Assembly: GCA_937907205.1 (NCBI GenBank)
Contig: CALESE010000123.1
Location: forward strand, 1-23,209
Origin: an uncultured Romboutsia sp.
GTDB taxonomy: Bacteria > Bacillota > Clostridia > Peptostreptococcales > Peptostreptococcaceae
DNA: 23,209 nt
Reading direction: 5' to 3'
Shown here in pieces: positions 7,767 to 18,100 of the stretch. The notes beneath the pieces are model-generated. The model was not told where the DNA came from, did no database searches, and saw only the letters and a program-made list of their open reading frames with translations. How positions within the stretch are numbered: position 1 is the stretch's first letter; the number at the start of each line of letters is the position of its first letter. Position numbers and translations under genes: made by a program.

Positions 7767-9074
7767 ATGGAATTAGCATTTCAAGCAGGTTCAGCTATAG
7801 CCATTGTGTTTCCTATACTACTTTTATTAGGAATACCAATATCTGTAACTATAGGTATAGCATCTATATTTGGAATATTAACTACGTTATCATGGGATGT
7901 AGCTGTATTAACTGGAGCACAAAGAATATTCACGGGAATTGGTAGTTTCTCATTATTAGCAATACCATTTTTCGTATTAGCAGGAATTATAATGAACAAT
8001 GGTGGTATCGCGTTAAAATTAGTAAATTTTGCAAAAGTATTAAGTGGTAAGTTACCAGGATCTTTAGCGCATACAAATGTAGTAGGAAACATGTTATTTG
8101 GAGCAGTAAGTGGTTCATCAGTTGCAGCCGCAGCTGCAATCGGTGGAACAATGGCTCCACTTCAAGAAGAAGAAGGTTATGATAAAAACTATAGTGCAGC
8201 AGTTAATATAGCATCTGCACCAACTGGACTTTTAATTCCTCCAAGTAATTCACTTATAATATATTCATTAGTAAGTGGAGGAACATCAGTAGCAGCACTA
8301 TTTATGGCTGGATATGTACCTGGTATACTGTGGGGATTATCAGTAATGGCAGTAGCATTTATACTTGCAAAAAAGTATAAGTACTCAAGTAAATATAAGG
8401 TAAGTTTTAGTGAAGCTATGAAAATATTTATAGATGCACTTCCTAGTTTAGCTTTAATATTTATAATAATAGGTGGTATAGTAGGTGGTATATTTACAGC
8501 TACAGAAGGAGCAGCTGTTGCAGTTGTATATTCTTTCATATTATCATTTTTCTTCTACAAATCTATAAAGTTAAAAGATATGTATAGAATATTATTAGAA
8601 ACAGTTGAAATGACAGGAATAATAGTATTCTTAATAGGTGTATCATCAATAATGTCTTGGGTTATGGCATTTACAAATATTCCAAGTGCAATAACAGAAA
8701 TATTATTAGGAATATCTTCAAATCCAGTTGTAATACTATTAATAATGAACTTAGTATTATTAATAGTTGGCACATTTATGGATTTAACTCCAGCCATATT
8801 AATATTTACACCAATATTCTTACCAATAGCTAAAAACTTTGGAATGGATCCTATCCAATTTGGTATAATGCTTATATTTAACTTATGTATAGGTAATATA
8901 ACTCCACCAGTTGGAAATACATTGTTTATTGGATGTAAAGTTGGTAAAACAAAAATAGAAGATGTAATAAAGCATTTAATACCATTCTATATAGGTATAT
9001 TAGTTGTACTTATGTTAGTAACATTTATACCAGATATAAGTTTACTTATACCTAAACTTATGGGAATGATATAG
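7767..9074 (+). CDS. dctM: TRAP transporter large permease subunit (DctM family)
   Basis: A 435-residue polytopic membrane protein of the usual DctM length, with about 11-12 hydrophobic segments. Recognisable family stretches are LAIPFFVLAGIIMNNGG, the glycine/alanine/serine-rich GAVSGSSVAAAAAIGG, ASAPTGLLIPPSNSLIIYS, and near the C-terminus FGIMLIFNLCIGNITPPVG. It is the translocation channel of the Na+-coupled TRAP system and completes the DctPQM set. ATG follows AAGGGAGATAAGATT. It is the last gene of the uronate locus and is followed by two terminators. Confidence 0.93.
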   Translation: MELAFQAGSAIAIVFPILLLLGIPISVTIGIASIFGILTTLSWDVAVLTGAQRIFTGIGSFSLLAIPFFVLAGIIMNNGGIALKLVNFAKVLSGKLPGSLAHTNVVGNMLFGAVSGSSVAAAAAIGGTMAPLQEEEGYDKNYSAAVNIASAPTGLLIPPSNSLIIYSLVSGGTSVAALFMAGYVPGILWGLSVMAVAFILAKKYKYSSKYKVSFSEAMKIFIDALPSLALIFIIIGGIVGGIFTATEGAAVAVVYSFILSFFFYKSIKLKDMYRILLETVEMTGIIVFLIGVSSIMSWVMAFTNIPSAITEILLGISSNPVVILLIMNLVLLIVGTFMDLTPAILIFTPIFLPIAKNFGMDPIQFGIMLIFNLCIGNITPPVGNTLFIGCKVGKTKIEDVIKHLIPFYIGILVVLMLVTFIPDISLLIPKLMGMI

Positions 9075-9077
9075 TAT

Positions 9078-9107
9078 AAAAGGACCTTAATGGGTCCTTT
9101 TATTTTA
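9078..9107 (+). terminator. Terminator after dctM
   Basis: The arms AAAGGACC (9078-9085) and GGTCCTTT (9093-9100) form an 8-bp stem with a 7-base loop, ending in TTTTATTTTA. It begins three bases after the dctM stop codon. Confidence 0.88.
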
Positions 9108-9161
9108 CATATAATACTATTAAGTAATTATTAAGAAAAATAGATAAAATAATACAAAAAG

Positions 9162-9201
9162 AGCTTTGTTGATTCATTATATGACAAAGCTATTTTTATT
9201 T
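9162..9201 (+). terminator. Second terminator-like hairpin downstream of dctM
   Basis: AGCTTTGT (9162-9169) and ACAAAGCT (9184-9191) pair across a 14-base loop and are followed by ATTTTTATTTT. It is preceded by an A-run, so it may work in both directions. In tandem with the terminator at 9078 it insulates the uronate locus from the secreted-protein genes. Confidence 0.65.
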
Positions 9202-9483
9202 TGAATTATTATAAATAATGCGTTATAATATACATTATAATACAAAAAATTACATTTAACGACTATTTAATATGATACTAAAATATATTATAATTTTTTT
9301 AGTATTTTTTTAGTATTTTTTTAAGTATATATTTATTAATACAAAAACTTATTAATTTGTAAGTGAGTATAAGAATTAAATAAAAATAAATTTAATGATA
9401 ACTTTTAATTTTAGAAAAAACATCTCTTTGAGTTGTTTTATATAAAACTTATAGAAATAAAATTTATACGAAGGAGAAATGAT
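9202..9483. other. AT-rich leader upstream of the M60 gene, with phased T-tracts
   Basis: No gene is supported in this stretch. At 9294-9322 the unit TTTTTTTAGTA occurs twice in tandem (9294-9304, 9305-9315), followed by a third TTTTTTT (9316-9322), so three seven-base T-tracts are spaced 11 bases apart, close to one helical turn. Such phased A/T tracts are known to curve DNA. No -35/-10 pair near the M60 start stands out; TTGAGT (9428-9433) is a weak candidate. The ribosome binding site is AAGGAG (9471-9476). Confidence 0.5.
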
Positions 9484-12400
9484 ATGAAAAAGACTGTATC
9501 GTGTACATTAGCTGCAACTTTAGCTGCGGCTCCATTACAAGGATTTGCTAATGAAGTAGTTACAGAAAATAATGATCAAACTACAGAAACTAGTCAACCT
9601 ACAGGTATTACAGGTAAGTTAGAAGTAGATATGAACTTCTATATGCCTATAGTAAATTCAACAGGTAATGATATTAAGGTTAAATTAACTGGAAATAGCG
9701 AAAGTTTATCTGAAGAAGTAAGCCTTGCACATAATTCAGGTGTTACAAAATCAGGAGCAAAATACACAATTGAAAAATTAGATAGTAAAAGAAATGTAGT
9801 TACAGAAGAAAATGCAGAAGTAAGCTTTGTAAGAGTTATATTTGAAAACTTAGCTAAAGGACAATATAACATTGAATTAAGTGGTAAAGGATACAAAACT
9901 GCTACTGTAAATAACATAGATATAACTTCCTATTCCAAAAGAGTTAAGATAGGAACAAAGCAAAATGAAGTTGTAACAAAATATGGTGAAACAGAAGAAC
10001 AAAATGTAGTTGAAGAATATCCAGCATTATTCTTAGCAGGTAATGTAAATGAAGATGATATAATCACTATGGGCGACTATAACATTGTTTTAAACTCTAT
10101 AAAAAACAATGAAAATAAATATGATATAAACAAAGATTCAAAAACAGATATATCTGATTTAGCTACTATAAAGAGTAGTATAAATACTCAATTAGAAACT
10201 AATAGAGATAAATATATATTAAATACTGACCCGATAGTAGATCCAGATGCAGTTGGTATGAGTATTGATGCTGGAATACAAGTAAATGGACAATCTGGAG
10301 AAGAAGCTAAAGAAGCTTTAAAAGAAATATTAAAGTCAGGAAATTCTACTGTATCAATAGGAAATCCAGATGAAGCTCCTAGTGCTGATAAGCCAATAAA
10401 GATAGGCTTAGATTTAGTTCCAAATACATCAGCTAGATCAAATAATTCAGTAGAGATGGAACAAGTTGTTATAAAAGCACCAATATCATCAAATGAAAAT
10501 GCAGGAGCTCCTGAAACTGGAAATATAGAGTATACAGATGAAAATGGACAAAATCACATAGTACCATTTAACAATAGTAATGTTAGAAGTGGTTCAGATG
10601 ATATAGTTATAGATTTAGGTAAGCAAGTAGCTGTTAAGTCAATATCTATAAATGTTACTAAAAATAGAGGAAACAAGAATATATCTGAAATAGCCCAAAT
10701 AGAGTTTTTAAATAATGTATATAAAGAACTTCCAACACCAGAGTTAAGTATACCAACTATAAAAACATTAGAGACATCTACTGAAATGCATGATGAGAGA
10801 ATGACTATAAGTTGGGAAGCTCAACCAAACGTAACTTCATATGAGGTTAAATACTTTAAAATAGACGATGAAGGAAATAAAGTAGGACCTGAAAAGAAGT
10901 TACAAACTAATAAAACAAATTTAAATATATTAGATAAAGCAATAAAGCCTTATGATAAATTTAGAGTAAGTATACAAGCACTAAATGGTGATTGGAGTAG
11001 TGGATACGCAGAAGATTTAGCTAAAGCAAATAAATTAACTGAAGAACAAAAACAAAAGCTTATGCCATATACATTAGATGGAACAGCTGATAACGTAGAT
11101 AAAGATTTCAATAAGAAAGATGAATACTACGGAAATACAGAAAAAAATATAGAACCAAAAATGGGAAGTGTATCTGATATACAAGTTATTCCTATAAAAA
11201 GTCCTGAAGAGCCAAGAAACTTAAGAGTTGAAGAAGGATATAGATCTCTTACTATAAGTTGGGAAAATCATAGACAAGCTAGAGACTTTGATATATTCTA
11301 CAGAAAGCTTGTAGATGATGATAAGAAGTGGATAAAAGCTAATGACCCTAGAGTCACATTAGCTGAAAATGAAGTTGACAATACTACTAAAAATCTTGAT
11401 AAAAATAAACTTCATAGAAGTCATAGTTACACTTTAAGAGGATTAGATGATGAATCAACATATGAAGTTAGAGTAAGTGCTACAAACCATCTTGGTACAA
11501 GTAAGATGTCTCAGATTTATTTAGGTACTACAACAACTTTAACTCCACCAAAGATGCCTAACTATAATGTTATAAATATGCCTAAAGCTAATGTTGAAGA
11601 CGGGCAAATACCTGTTGAAAATATTGAAGAGGTTATAAATAGTAAAGTAAGTAGTGCTTCTTATGATAATGAATTTGCAGTTGTAGACAATGATTACTCA
11701 ACAAATTATACAGTTAAGCACTGGAGAGGTGATTACGTAACTCCAACTGTTGTATTTAAAGAAGAACATAGTATAGATAGAATAAGTATGGCTTGGAATG
11801 CAGAGTATGAAAATATATTTGATTGGCCTGGTTTATATGAGATAAATGTTAGAGTTAAGGATAAAGATGGAAATGTAACTGAACCTAAAGTAAATTACTC
11901 AACTACAACATCATCTAATGGTAAAAAGTATTTTACACTTAAATTTGACAAACCAGTATCGGCAAAAGAAATAAACGTAAGCCCAGCTGTTTATCCACAG
12001 AGTTATGATAGAGTAAGTATAGCTGAACTTAAATTCCATGAAGCTGATAATATAGAACAAGATACAAAAAATCTTTATAAAGATGAATTTAGAGTAGAGT
12101 TAAAAGAAGATGTTACTCAAGAAAAAATAGATGATATTAGAAAAAGAGTAAACACAATGGATCCAGTAAGTAAAGAGTATCATCCAGATAGAACTAATAT
12201 ACTAAAAGAACTTGATACAGCTGAATCACTTTTAACTGGAGCTAATTTATCAAAGCAAATAACTACACTAGATACAAAAATAAATAATAACACTGGAGCA
12301 ACTAACTTAAATATGTCTAATAATTGGCAATCTTTAGGAGCAGTTGCAAGACCAGGTGCAGATGGAGATCAAAAGAAGAAGATAGTTGTTTATGTAGGTT

Positions 12401-15105
12401 CTGATAACTCTAATGCAAAAGTTGATATAACTTTCCTACAAAATTATGGACAACCAGGTAAATATATGAGTAACATATATACTTTGACACCAGGTAGACA
12501 TGAAATTACTGTACCAGAAATAATTAACGAAGATGTTGAAAAAGGTGGACAAGTAATGGCTAGGGTATCTAATAGTAGCCATAATTCGACTATTAAAGTA
12601 AGATTAGAAGGTGTAGACGAAATACCACACTTAGATGTAAATAATCTTATAAATGATGAAAGTAAGGAAAATGAAGTAAAAGACAAGATAAGAACATATA
12701 TAAAAGATCTTAAAAAGCATGTAGCTGATTTACCTAATATGTATCCAACATCAGTTACAGATGAAGATAGAAAAAATAATATATATACTTATGATAAAAC
12801 TACTTCAACTTTAAATTCAACTGATATAGAAGGAGATAGATTCACACTTACTGTTCCAGCAACAGAAATATTAAGAGGAATAGAATCTGGTCTTAATGGA
12901 AATGAAAATGCTCAAATAGAAAGAGTATATAATGCACTTTTAGCTTGGGAACAACAAATGCAATTAGCTTATGCTAAAAAGGGTGTATATGAAACTGGTG
13001 ATAAGGCAACAGGTAATCATGTAGCACCTACAAATCGTATGAACATAAAGTATCAAAGAATGATGATGGGTGCTGCTGGATATGCATCAAGTCATCACGT
13101 TGGAGTAGGTTTTGATGCATCTGACTATATGAGAGGTGTGCCATTTAAGTTTGATGAAAATAAAAATGTTATAAATAAAGATGAGGCTAGGTTATATGAC
13201 GGCTTAATTAATCATGAGATTGGTCACGTGTTAGACATAAAAGCTAGAACTTATGACGAAACAAGTAATAACTTAATGGTTGCACTTTCAACATCAATGC
13301 TTAATCAAGATCCAGACAAATTAGGTAAAGATACTTATAAAAATATGTATGAAAAAGTAACTTCAAATACACTAGGCCTATCAACTGATAGAAAGGTTGT
13401 ACTTGGGATGTTATGGCAACCACATTTAGCATATGAAAATAAAGACACTTACAAAATGTTACTTGAAGATGATTCATATTTTGCTAAGTTAAATAGAGCA
13501 TATAGAGATATGACTGATGCAGAAAAAGCTGATGGTGATAGAGATCAATGGTTAATAAGAATGACATCTAAAGTAGCTAACAAAAACTTAAGTAAATTCT
13601 ATCTTGCTTATGGTATAGTTCCAAATGAAACTACATTAAAATATGTAAGTCAATTTGAAGAAGAAACTAGACCAATACAATATATAAATGATGAAGCTAG
13701 AAGACAAAGATTAGCAGGAACTGCTAATATGTCAGAAGATACTAAAGTAGTAGCAAGTTTTGGACAAGACAATAAAGGTAATCAAATATCAGATAGATCT
13801 TATGTTAACCAAGATATTATACCTTTAAATTTATCTGTTACTAAAGATAACAATAGAATATTAGGATATGAAATATATAGAAATGGAAAGCCAGTTGGAT
13901 TTGTTGAGAGAAATGTAGAGGGTGGATTAACTACTTATAATGATGTAGTTGATAATACTAATAACAGAGTATTCACATATGAAGTTGTAGCTTATGATTA
14001 CAACCTAAAAGCAACTGAAAAAGTTAATTTAGGAACTATAAAAGTAAGACATGATGGAAGTGTAAACAAAGAGAACTTATATATAACAAGTAATACTATT
14101 GATGTAAATGATTCAAATTATGATGAACATTCAGATAATCCAAATCCATCATTAGCTAATGTTATAGATAATAATAATTCAACAGTGTATGAAGGTAAAA
14201 AGCATAATACAAATGAAGATCCATATGTAATAATAGATGCAAAAGAAGTTAGATCTTTAGCAGGTATAAAGTACACTGCACCTACAATTACAACTAAGTT
14301 ATTTAAGAAGACTAAGACTTCAAAAACAGCTATACAAAACTATAAGGTAGAAGTAAGTAAAGATGGAAATACTTGGACGAAAGTTAAAGATGGAACATTT
14401 AATTCAAACAATCCAACTGAAACTATATACTTCGATAAAGAAGGCGTACAAGGTGGAAATCAATTAAATGTATACAATGCTAGATTTGTAAAATTAACAG
14501 CTTTAGGAGCTACTAATATATCAATAGCTGAGTTAGATTTAATATCACCACCAGGAGATAATATAGAAATTGGTGTGGCTGATGATAATATAAACTACAA
14601 AAATGGTTTAGGTAGATTAAAAGAAGATTTCATTTATCAAGTAGATGATCCAACTACAAAAGATGTAAATGAAGAAAAGAAGATACCAGCAGGATCTATA
14701 ATTATAACTGGTGAATACCGTGGAAATCCAGCATTTAACGTACCATTAGTTTTAAATGAAAAAGAAGAACATATAGCAGATAAGTATAATGGTATACTTA
14801 TGGCTGAAGTTCCTAACAATGGTAACTTAGAAGAAATAGCAGAAGGAAACTGGGTATACTGGGTAGAGCCAGAATATGCTAATCAGTTTATGAAAAATAA
14901 ACAAATATTTGCAGAATTATATAGAACGGACACTGCAGATGCAAAAGAAGATGGACAAAGATTAGTAAGTGATACATTTAAAATAGATGTTCCAAATGAG
15001 TTACCAGAAATAAGTTTATCTGGTGGACAAGGTAAGACTAGAAGTGCAATTAAATACACTGAAATTAAAACTAAAACTATAAAAGAAGTTAAGAACAATA
15101 GATAG
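9484..15105 (+). CDS. Secreted multidomain M60-family (enhancin/mucinase-like) metallopeptidase with a dockerin-like module
   Basis: A 1873-residue exported protein. The ATG at 9484 follows AAGGAGAAATGAT and gives a clean signal peptide (cleavage probably near LQGFA-NE); an in-frame ATG at 9433 would bury it. Order seen: a beta-sandwich-like module (about 43-173); paired calcium loops of dockerin type (186-240: NVNEDDIITMGD, DINKDSKTDISD); discoidin-like module (300-415); Fn3-like modules (419-510, 575-685); second discoidin-like module (713-856); helical segment; M60 region with WQSLGAVARPG near 940 and zinc motif HEIGH (H1244, E1245, H1248) plus ETSNN (E1259 as third ligand); then Fn3-like, discoidin-like (1532-1690) and a C-terminal module. 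M60 enzymes cleave O-glycosylated proteins such as mucins. There is no LPXTG, CWB2 or membrane anchor, so surface attachment probably depends on the dockerin-like module. Confidence 0.9.
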   Translation: MKKTVSCTLAATLAAAPLQGFANEVVTENNDQTTETSQPTGITGKLEVDMNFYMPIVNSTGNDIKVKLTGNSESLSEEVSLAHNSGVTKSGAKYTIEKLDSKRNVVTEENAEVSFVRVIFENLAKGQYNIELSGKGYKTATVNNIDITSYSKRVKIGTKQNEVVTKYGETEEQNVVEEYPALFLAGNVNEDDIITMGDYNIVLNSIKNNENKYDINKDSKTDISDLATIKSSINTQLETNRDKYILNTDPIVDPDAVGMSIDAGIQVNGQSGEEAKEALKEILKSGNSTVSIGNPDEAPSADKPIKIGLDLVPNTSARSNNSVEMEQVVIKAPISSNENAGAPETGNIEYTDENGQNHIVPFNNSNVRSGSDDIVIDLGKQVAVKSISINVTKNRGNKNISEIAQIEFLNNVYKELPTPELSIPTIKTLETSTEMHDERMTISWEAQPNVTSYEVKYFKIDDEGNKVGPEKKLQTNKTNLNILDKAIKPYDKFRVSIQALNGDWSSGYAEDLAKANKLTEEQKQKLMPYTLDGTADNVDKDFNKKDEYYGNTEKNIEPKMGSVSDIQVIPIKSPEEPRNLRVEEGYRSLTISWENHRQARDFDIFYRKLVDDDKKWIKANDPRVTLAENEVDNTTKNLDKNKLHRSHSYTLRGLDDESTYEVRVSATNHLGTSKMSQIYLGTTTTLTPPKMPNYNVINMPKANVEDGQIPVENIEEVINSKVSSASYDNEFAVVDNDYSTNYTVKHWRGDYVTPTVVFKEEHSIDRISMAWNAEYENIFDWPGLYEINVRVKDKDGNVTEPKVNYSTTTSSNGKKYFTLKFDKPVSAKEINVSPAVYPQSYDRVSIAELKFHEADNIEQDTKNLYKDEFRVELKEDVTQEKIDDIRKRVNTMDPVSKEYHPDRTNILKELDTAESLLTGANLSKQITTLDTKINNNTGATNLNMSNNWQSLGAVARPGADGDQKKKIVVYVGSDNSNAKVDITFLQNYGQPGKYMSNIYTLTPGRHEITVPEIINEDVEKGGQVMARVSNSSHNSTIKVRLEGVDEIPHLDVNNLINDESKENEVKDKIRTYIKDLKKHVADLPNMYPTSVTDEDRKNNIYTYDKTTSTLNSTDIEGDRFTLTVPATEILRGIESGLNGNENAQIERVYNALLAWEQQMQLAYAKKGVYETGDKATGNHVAPTNRMNIKYQRMMMGAAGYASSHHVGVGFDASDYMRGVPFKFDENKNVINKDEARLYDGLINHEIGHVLDIKARTYDETSNNLMVALSTSMLNQDPDKLGKDTYKNMYEKVTSNTLGLSTDRKVVLGMLWQPHLAYENKDTYKMLLEDDSYFAKLNRAYRDMTDAEKADGDRDQWLIRMTSKVANKNLSKFYLAYGIVPNETTLKYVSQFEEETRPIQYINDEARRQRLAGTANMSEDTKVVASFGQDNKGNQISDRSYVNQDIIPLNLSVTKDNNRILGYEIYRNGKPVGFVERNVEGGLTTYNDVVDNTNNRVFTYEVVAYDYNLKATEKVNLGTIKVRHDGSVNKENLYITSNTIDVNDSNYDEHSDNPNPSLANVIDNNNSTVYEGKKHNTNEDPYVIIDAKEVRSLAGIKYTAPTITTKLFKKTKTSKTAIQNYKVEVSKDGNTWTKVKDGTFNSNNPTETIYFDKEGVQGGNQLNVYNARFVKLTALGATNISIAELDLISPPGDNIEIGVADDNINYKNGLGRLKEDFIYQVDDPTTKDVNEEKKIPAGSIIITGEYRGNPAFNVPLVLNEKEEHIADKYNGILMAEVPNNGNLEEIAEGNWVYWVEPEYANQFMKNKQIFAELYRTDTADAKEDGQRLVSDTFKIDVPNELPEISLSGGQGKTRSAIKYTEIKTKTIKEVKNNR
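10042..10203 (+). other. Dockerin-like segment within the M60 protein
   Basis: Residues about 187-240 contain two 12-residue EF-hand-like loops about 27 residues apart. Loop 1 has N1, N3, D5, T9 and D12 (NVNEDDIITMGD). Loop 2 has D1, N3, D5, D9 and D12 (DINKDSKTDISD), a canonical dockerin calcium pattern. Each loop is followed by a helix-like stretch (YNIVLNSIKN, LATIKSSIN). The two-loop, two-helix layout is that of type I dockerins. The module preceding it could be an X-module-like partner domain. Confidence 0.75.
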
Positions 15106-15116
15106 ATAAAATACTA

Positions 15117-15143
15117 GAGAGTGGATTTTATAAATCTACTCTC
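15117..15143 (+). other. Intergenic 12-bp hairpin without a T-run between the M60 and CWB2 genes
   Basis: GAGAGTGGATTT and AAATCTACTCTC pair fully (one G-U) around the loop TAT. The hairpin is followed by ATCAAAACC rather than a T-run, so transcription probably continues into the next gene. The element may stabilise or process the mRNA so that the two secreted proteins are made in unequal amounts. Confidence 0.7.
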
Positions 15144-15177
15144 ATCAAAACCTAATATATGACAAGGAGATGAAAGT

Positions 15178-18100
15178 ATGACAAAATTAAGTCCTAAGGC
15201 AAAAGCAGTTGCTTTATCAGCAATAGTTGCATCAACAGGAGTTATAGCTTATGCAAGTAATGAAGCCTCTAAAAAAGAAGCTGAACAAAGTGTAGATACA
15301 GCAAATTTAATTGTTGAAAAAATAGGCAAAGATAAAGTTAAAATTTCTGTTGATAATGTAGAAAATGCAGTTAAAGCATTTCAATTAAGCTTAAAAATAG
15401 ATGGAAATGTTAAATTTAAAGATAGTAGCATAAAATGGTTATTAAATGAAGATAACCAAGGTCAAGAAAAAACTGAAAAATTAGTAGAAACTGACTATGT
15501 ATTAAATTCAGATAATAAAGAGATAGATATATTTGTTGCGTCTGAATCTGAATTAGCTAAAAAAGGTAGAGTATTAGAAATATGTGAAATAGACGTAGAA
15601 ATGTTAGCATCAAAGTCTAATTCATCATATAAGATAGTGCCTAATACAGATAACGGAAAAGTTGCATTTAAATCTGTAGATACTAATAATAATCAAGTAG
15701 AAGAAGCAAATATGACATTTGATGATACTAGATTAAGCATAAATACACCTCCAACTATAACTTTAAAAGATACAAAGCATAAAGGTATAGATAAAGAGGA
15801 AGATGCAGATGTAGAAGTAGATGTTGCTAAGAATACAATAACACTAAAAGAAGGTTATGATTTTAACGCAGTTGCTAAATCATTTGTAGAAGTTAAAGAT
15901 GAAGAAGAAAGTATAAGTGAAGATAAAATAACTGTTACAAAAGTAGATACTAGTAAAACAGGTACTTACAATGTAGAATATACGGCAACAGATAGTAATG
16001 GTGAAAGTACAACACTTAATGTAAATGTATTAGTTAAGCCAGAAGTTTGGAAAGATGCTCCAACTTTAACGGGTGTACCAACTGATACAGTAGAGAGATA
16101 TACAGGTGATATATTTGATCCTCTTATGCCAGATGGACAGAATAAAATAACAGCAACAGATGTTAAAGGAAATGAGTTAGAAGTAAATGTAGGTTATAGT
16201 GATAATTTTAATTTAGATCAAGAAGGAGAGCATACTATAACATATACAGCTAAAGATAGGTTTAATAATACAACAACTGAAACTGTTAATTTAAAAGTTT
16301 TACTAGATGAGGCACCTATAATTACTGGTACAGAAGATACTATCATAAATAAGGGAACTACTTTTGATCCTAAAAATGGTGTTAGTGCTACAGATGCTGG
16401 TAAAGATTTAAAGGATCAAATAGAAGTATCAGGTAATGTTAATACTAATGTAGCTGGTGTATATTCATTAACATATAAAGTTAGTGATGAAAGAAATACA
16501 ACTACAAAAACTAGAAAAATAACTGTAAATGGTGCTCCGACTATAGGTGGAGATTTATCTAATATAATATTAAAAAATGGAACACAATTAACTGAAGAAG
16601 AAATATTAGATAGAATAAATATAAATGATGACTTAGATAAAGCACCAAGAATAAAAGTTGATTTATCTAAAGTAAAGACATCTGAAGATGGAACGTATAC
16701 TGTTAATATAACAGCAATGGATAGTAATAACTTATCAACTGAAAAAGAAATTAATGTAGTTGTAACTAGCAAGTCTGTAACTGATTTACCAGGTAGTGGA
16801 GATGGTTCAAGTGAAGAAAAATCTGTAAAGAAACAAGTTATAGATGGAGACGTTATAAGCAAAATAAATGAAAAACTAAGTGCTTTAACAAAGGACTATA
16901 ATGTAGAATCTAGCAAAACAACTGTATTAGATAATATAGTTTATAGTATAAAAGTAAGCTCTAAGCCAGTAGCATTTAGAAATACTGCAGAAAAATATCA
17001 TATTGAGATAACAGTACCTAAAGCAATAAACGATACTACAGGTGGTATAGTTATAACACCACATCAAGGTGTAAAAGTTTCATCAATAAACGTAACTGAT
17101 AATGGTATAAAAATAGAAAAAGGACAAACTGAAAAATTAAATGCTGTAGTAGCTCCAGAAAATGCAGAAAATAAAAAATTACTTTGGTCATCAACAAATA
17201 CAGATGTTGTAAGTATAACACCTTCAGATGATTCTCAAAGTGCTACTATAAGAGGTTTAAAAAATGGTACATCAACAATAAGAGTGGCAGCTATTGATGG
17301 AAGTGGAGTATCTCAAGAATTAATAGTTCAAGTAGGAGAACAACCAAAAGAAGATACTGAAAAGCCAGTATTTGATTATAAGGGTAAGACTGAGATTACA
17401 TTAGCAAATGGAATGAAATTTGAAATTCCTAATGTTACTGCTAGCGATAATGTAGACACAGGATTAAAAGTAGATAGAACTATATCAAAAGATGGAAAGA
17501 CTGTAGATAGTATAAATACAACAGTAGCTGGAGAATATGAGATAAAGTATACAACAGTAGATAAGGCTGGAAATAAAGCAGAACTTATAATAACTGTAAC
17601 GGTAGCTGAACATATATCTGGAATAACTGTAGGTAGTGGAGATGCAATTACAGAAGATAAAGCTTTAGAAATGGAAGCTACAAGTGTAGACGGATTAAAC
17701 AAACTTCTAAACTCAATTGAAAAAGGATTTAAAGCTGAAACAATAGGAAAACCTGAGAAAAAAGATGGTAAAGTTATTTACACACTAAAATTATCTAAAA
17801 AGCAAGGTTTGATAGCTAGATTATTCAACTTAAACAAAAATACAGAAACTTATTATATAAAGGTAACTGTTGAAAATAAACCTGAATTTACTAATATATT
17901 AGATAAATTTAACCCAAATGGATCAATAACAAATCCACCAGTAACACCGCCGGTAACACCATCAGTACCAGAAACAACGGTAACTCAATTAATAGGTTCA
18001 AAGAGATTTGATACAGCGGCTAAGATATCTCAAGAAGGATGGAAGACTTCAACTAACGTAATATTAGTAAATGGAAATAATAGAAACTTAGTTGATGGAT

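Noticed and set aside
9433..9483. Upstream ATG for the M60 gene
   Set aside because: It would put 17 residues with charged and aromatic character before the signal peptide and lacks a good ribosome binding site; the ATG at 9484 has AAGGAG at the right distance.
9202..9483. Riboswitch or small RNA in the long leader before the M60 gene
   Set aside because: The sequence is low-complexity AT with no conserved aptamer-like cores that I recognise; only the phased T-tracts stand out.
10042..10203. Calcium loops as a generic EF-hand rather than a dockerin
   Set aside because: Two 12-residue loops about 27 residues apart, each followed by one helix and in an extracellular multidomain enzyme, fit dockerin organisation better than a helix-loop-helix EF-hand. 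The generic alternative is kept as a minor possibility.
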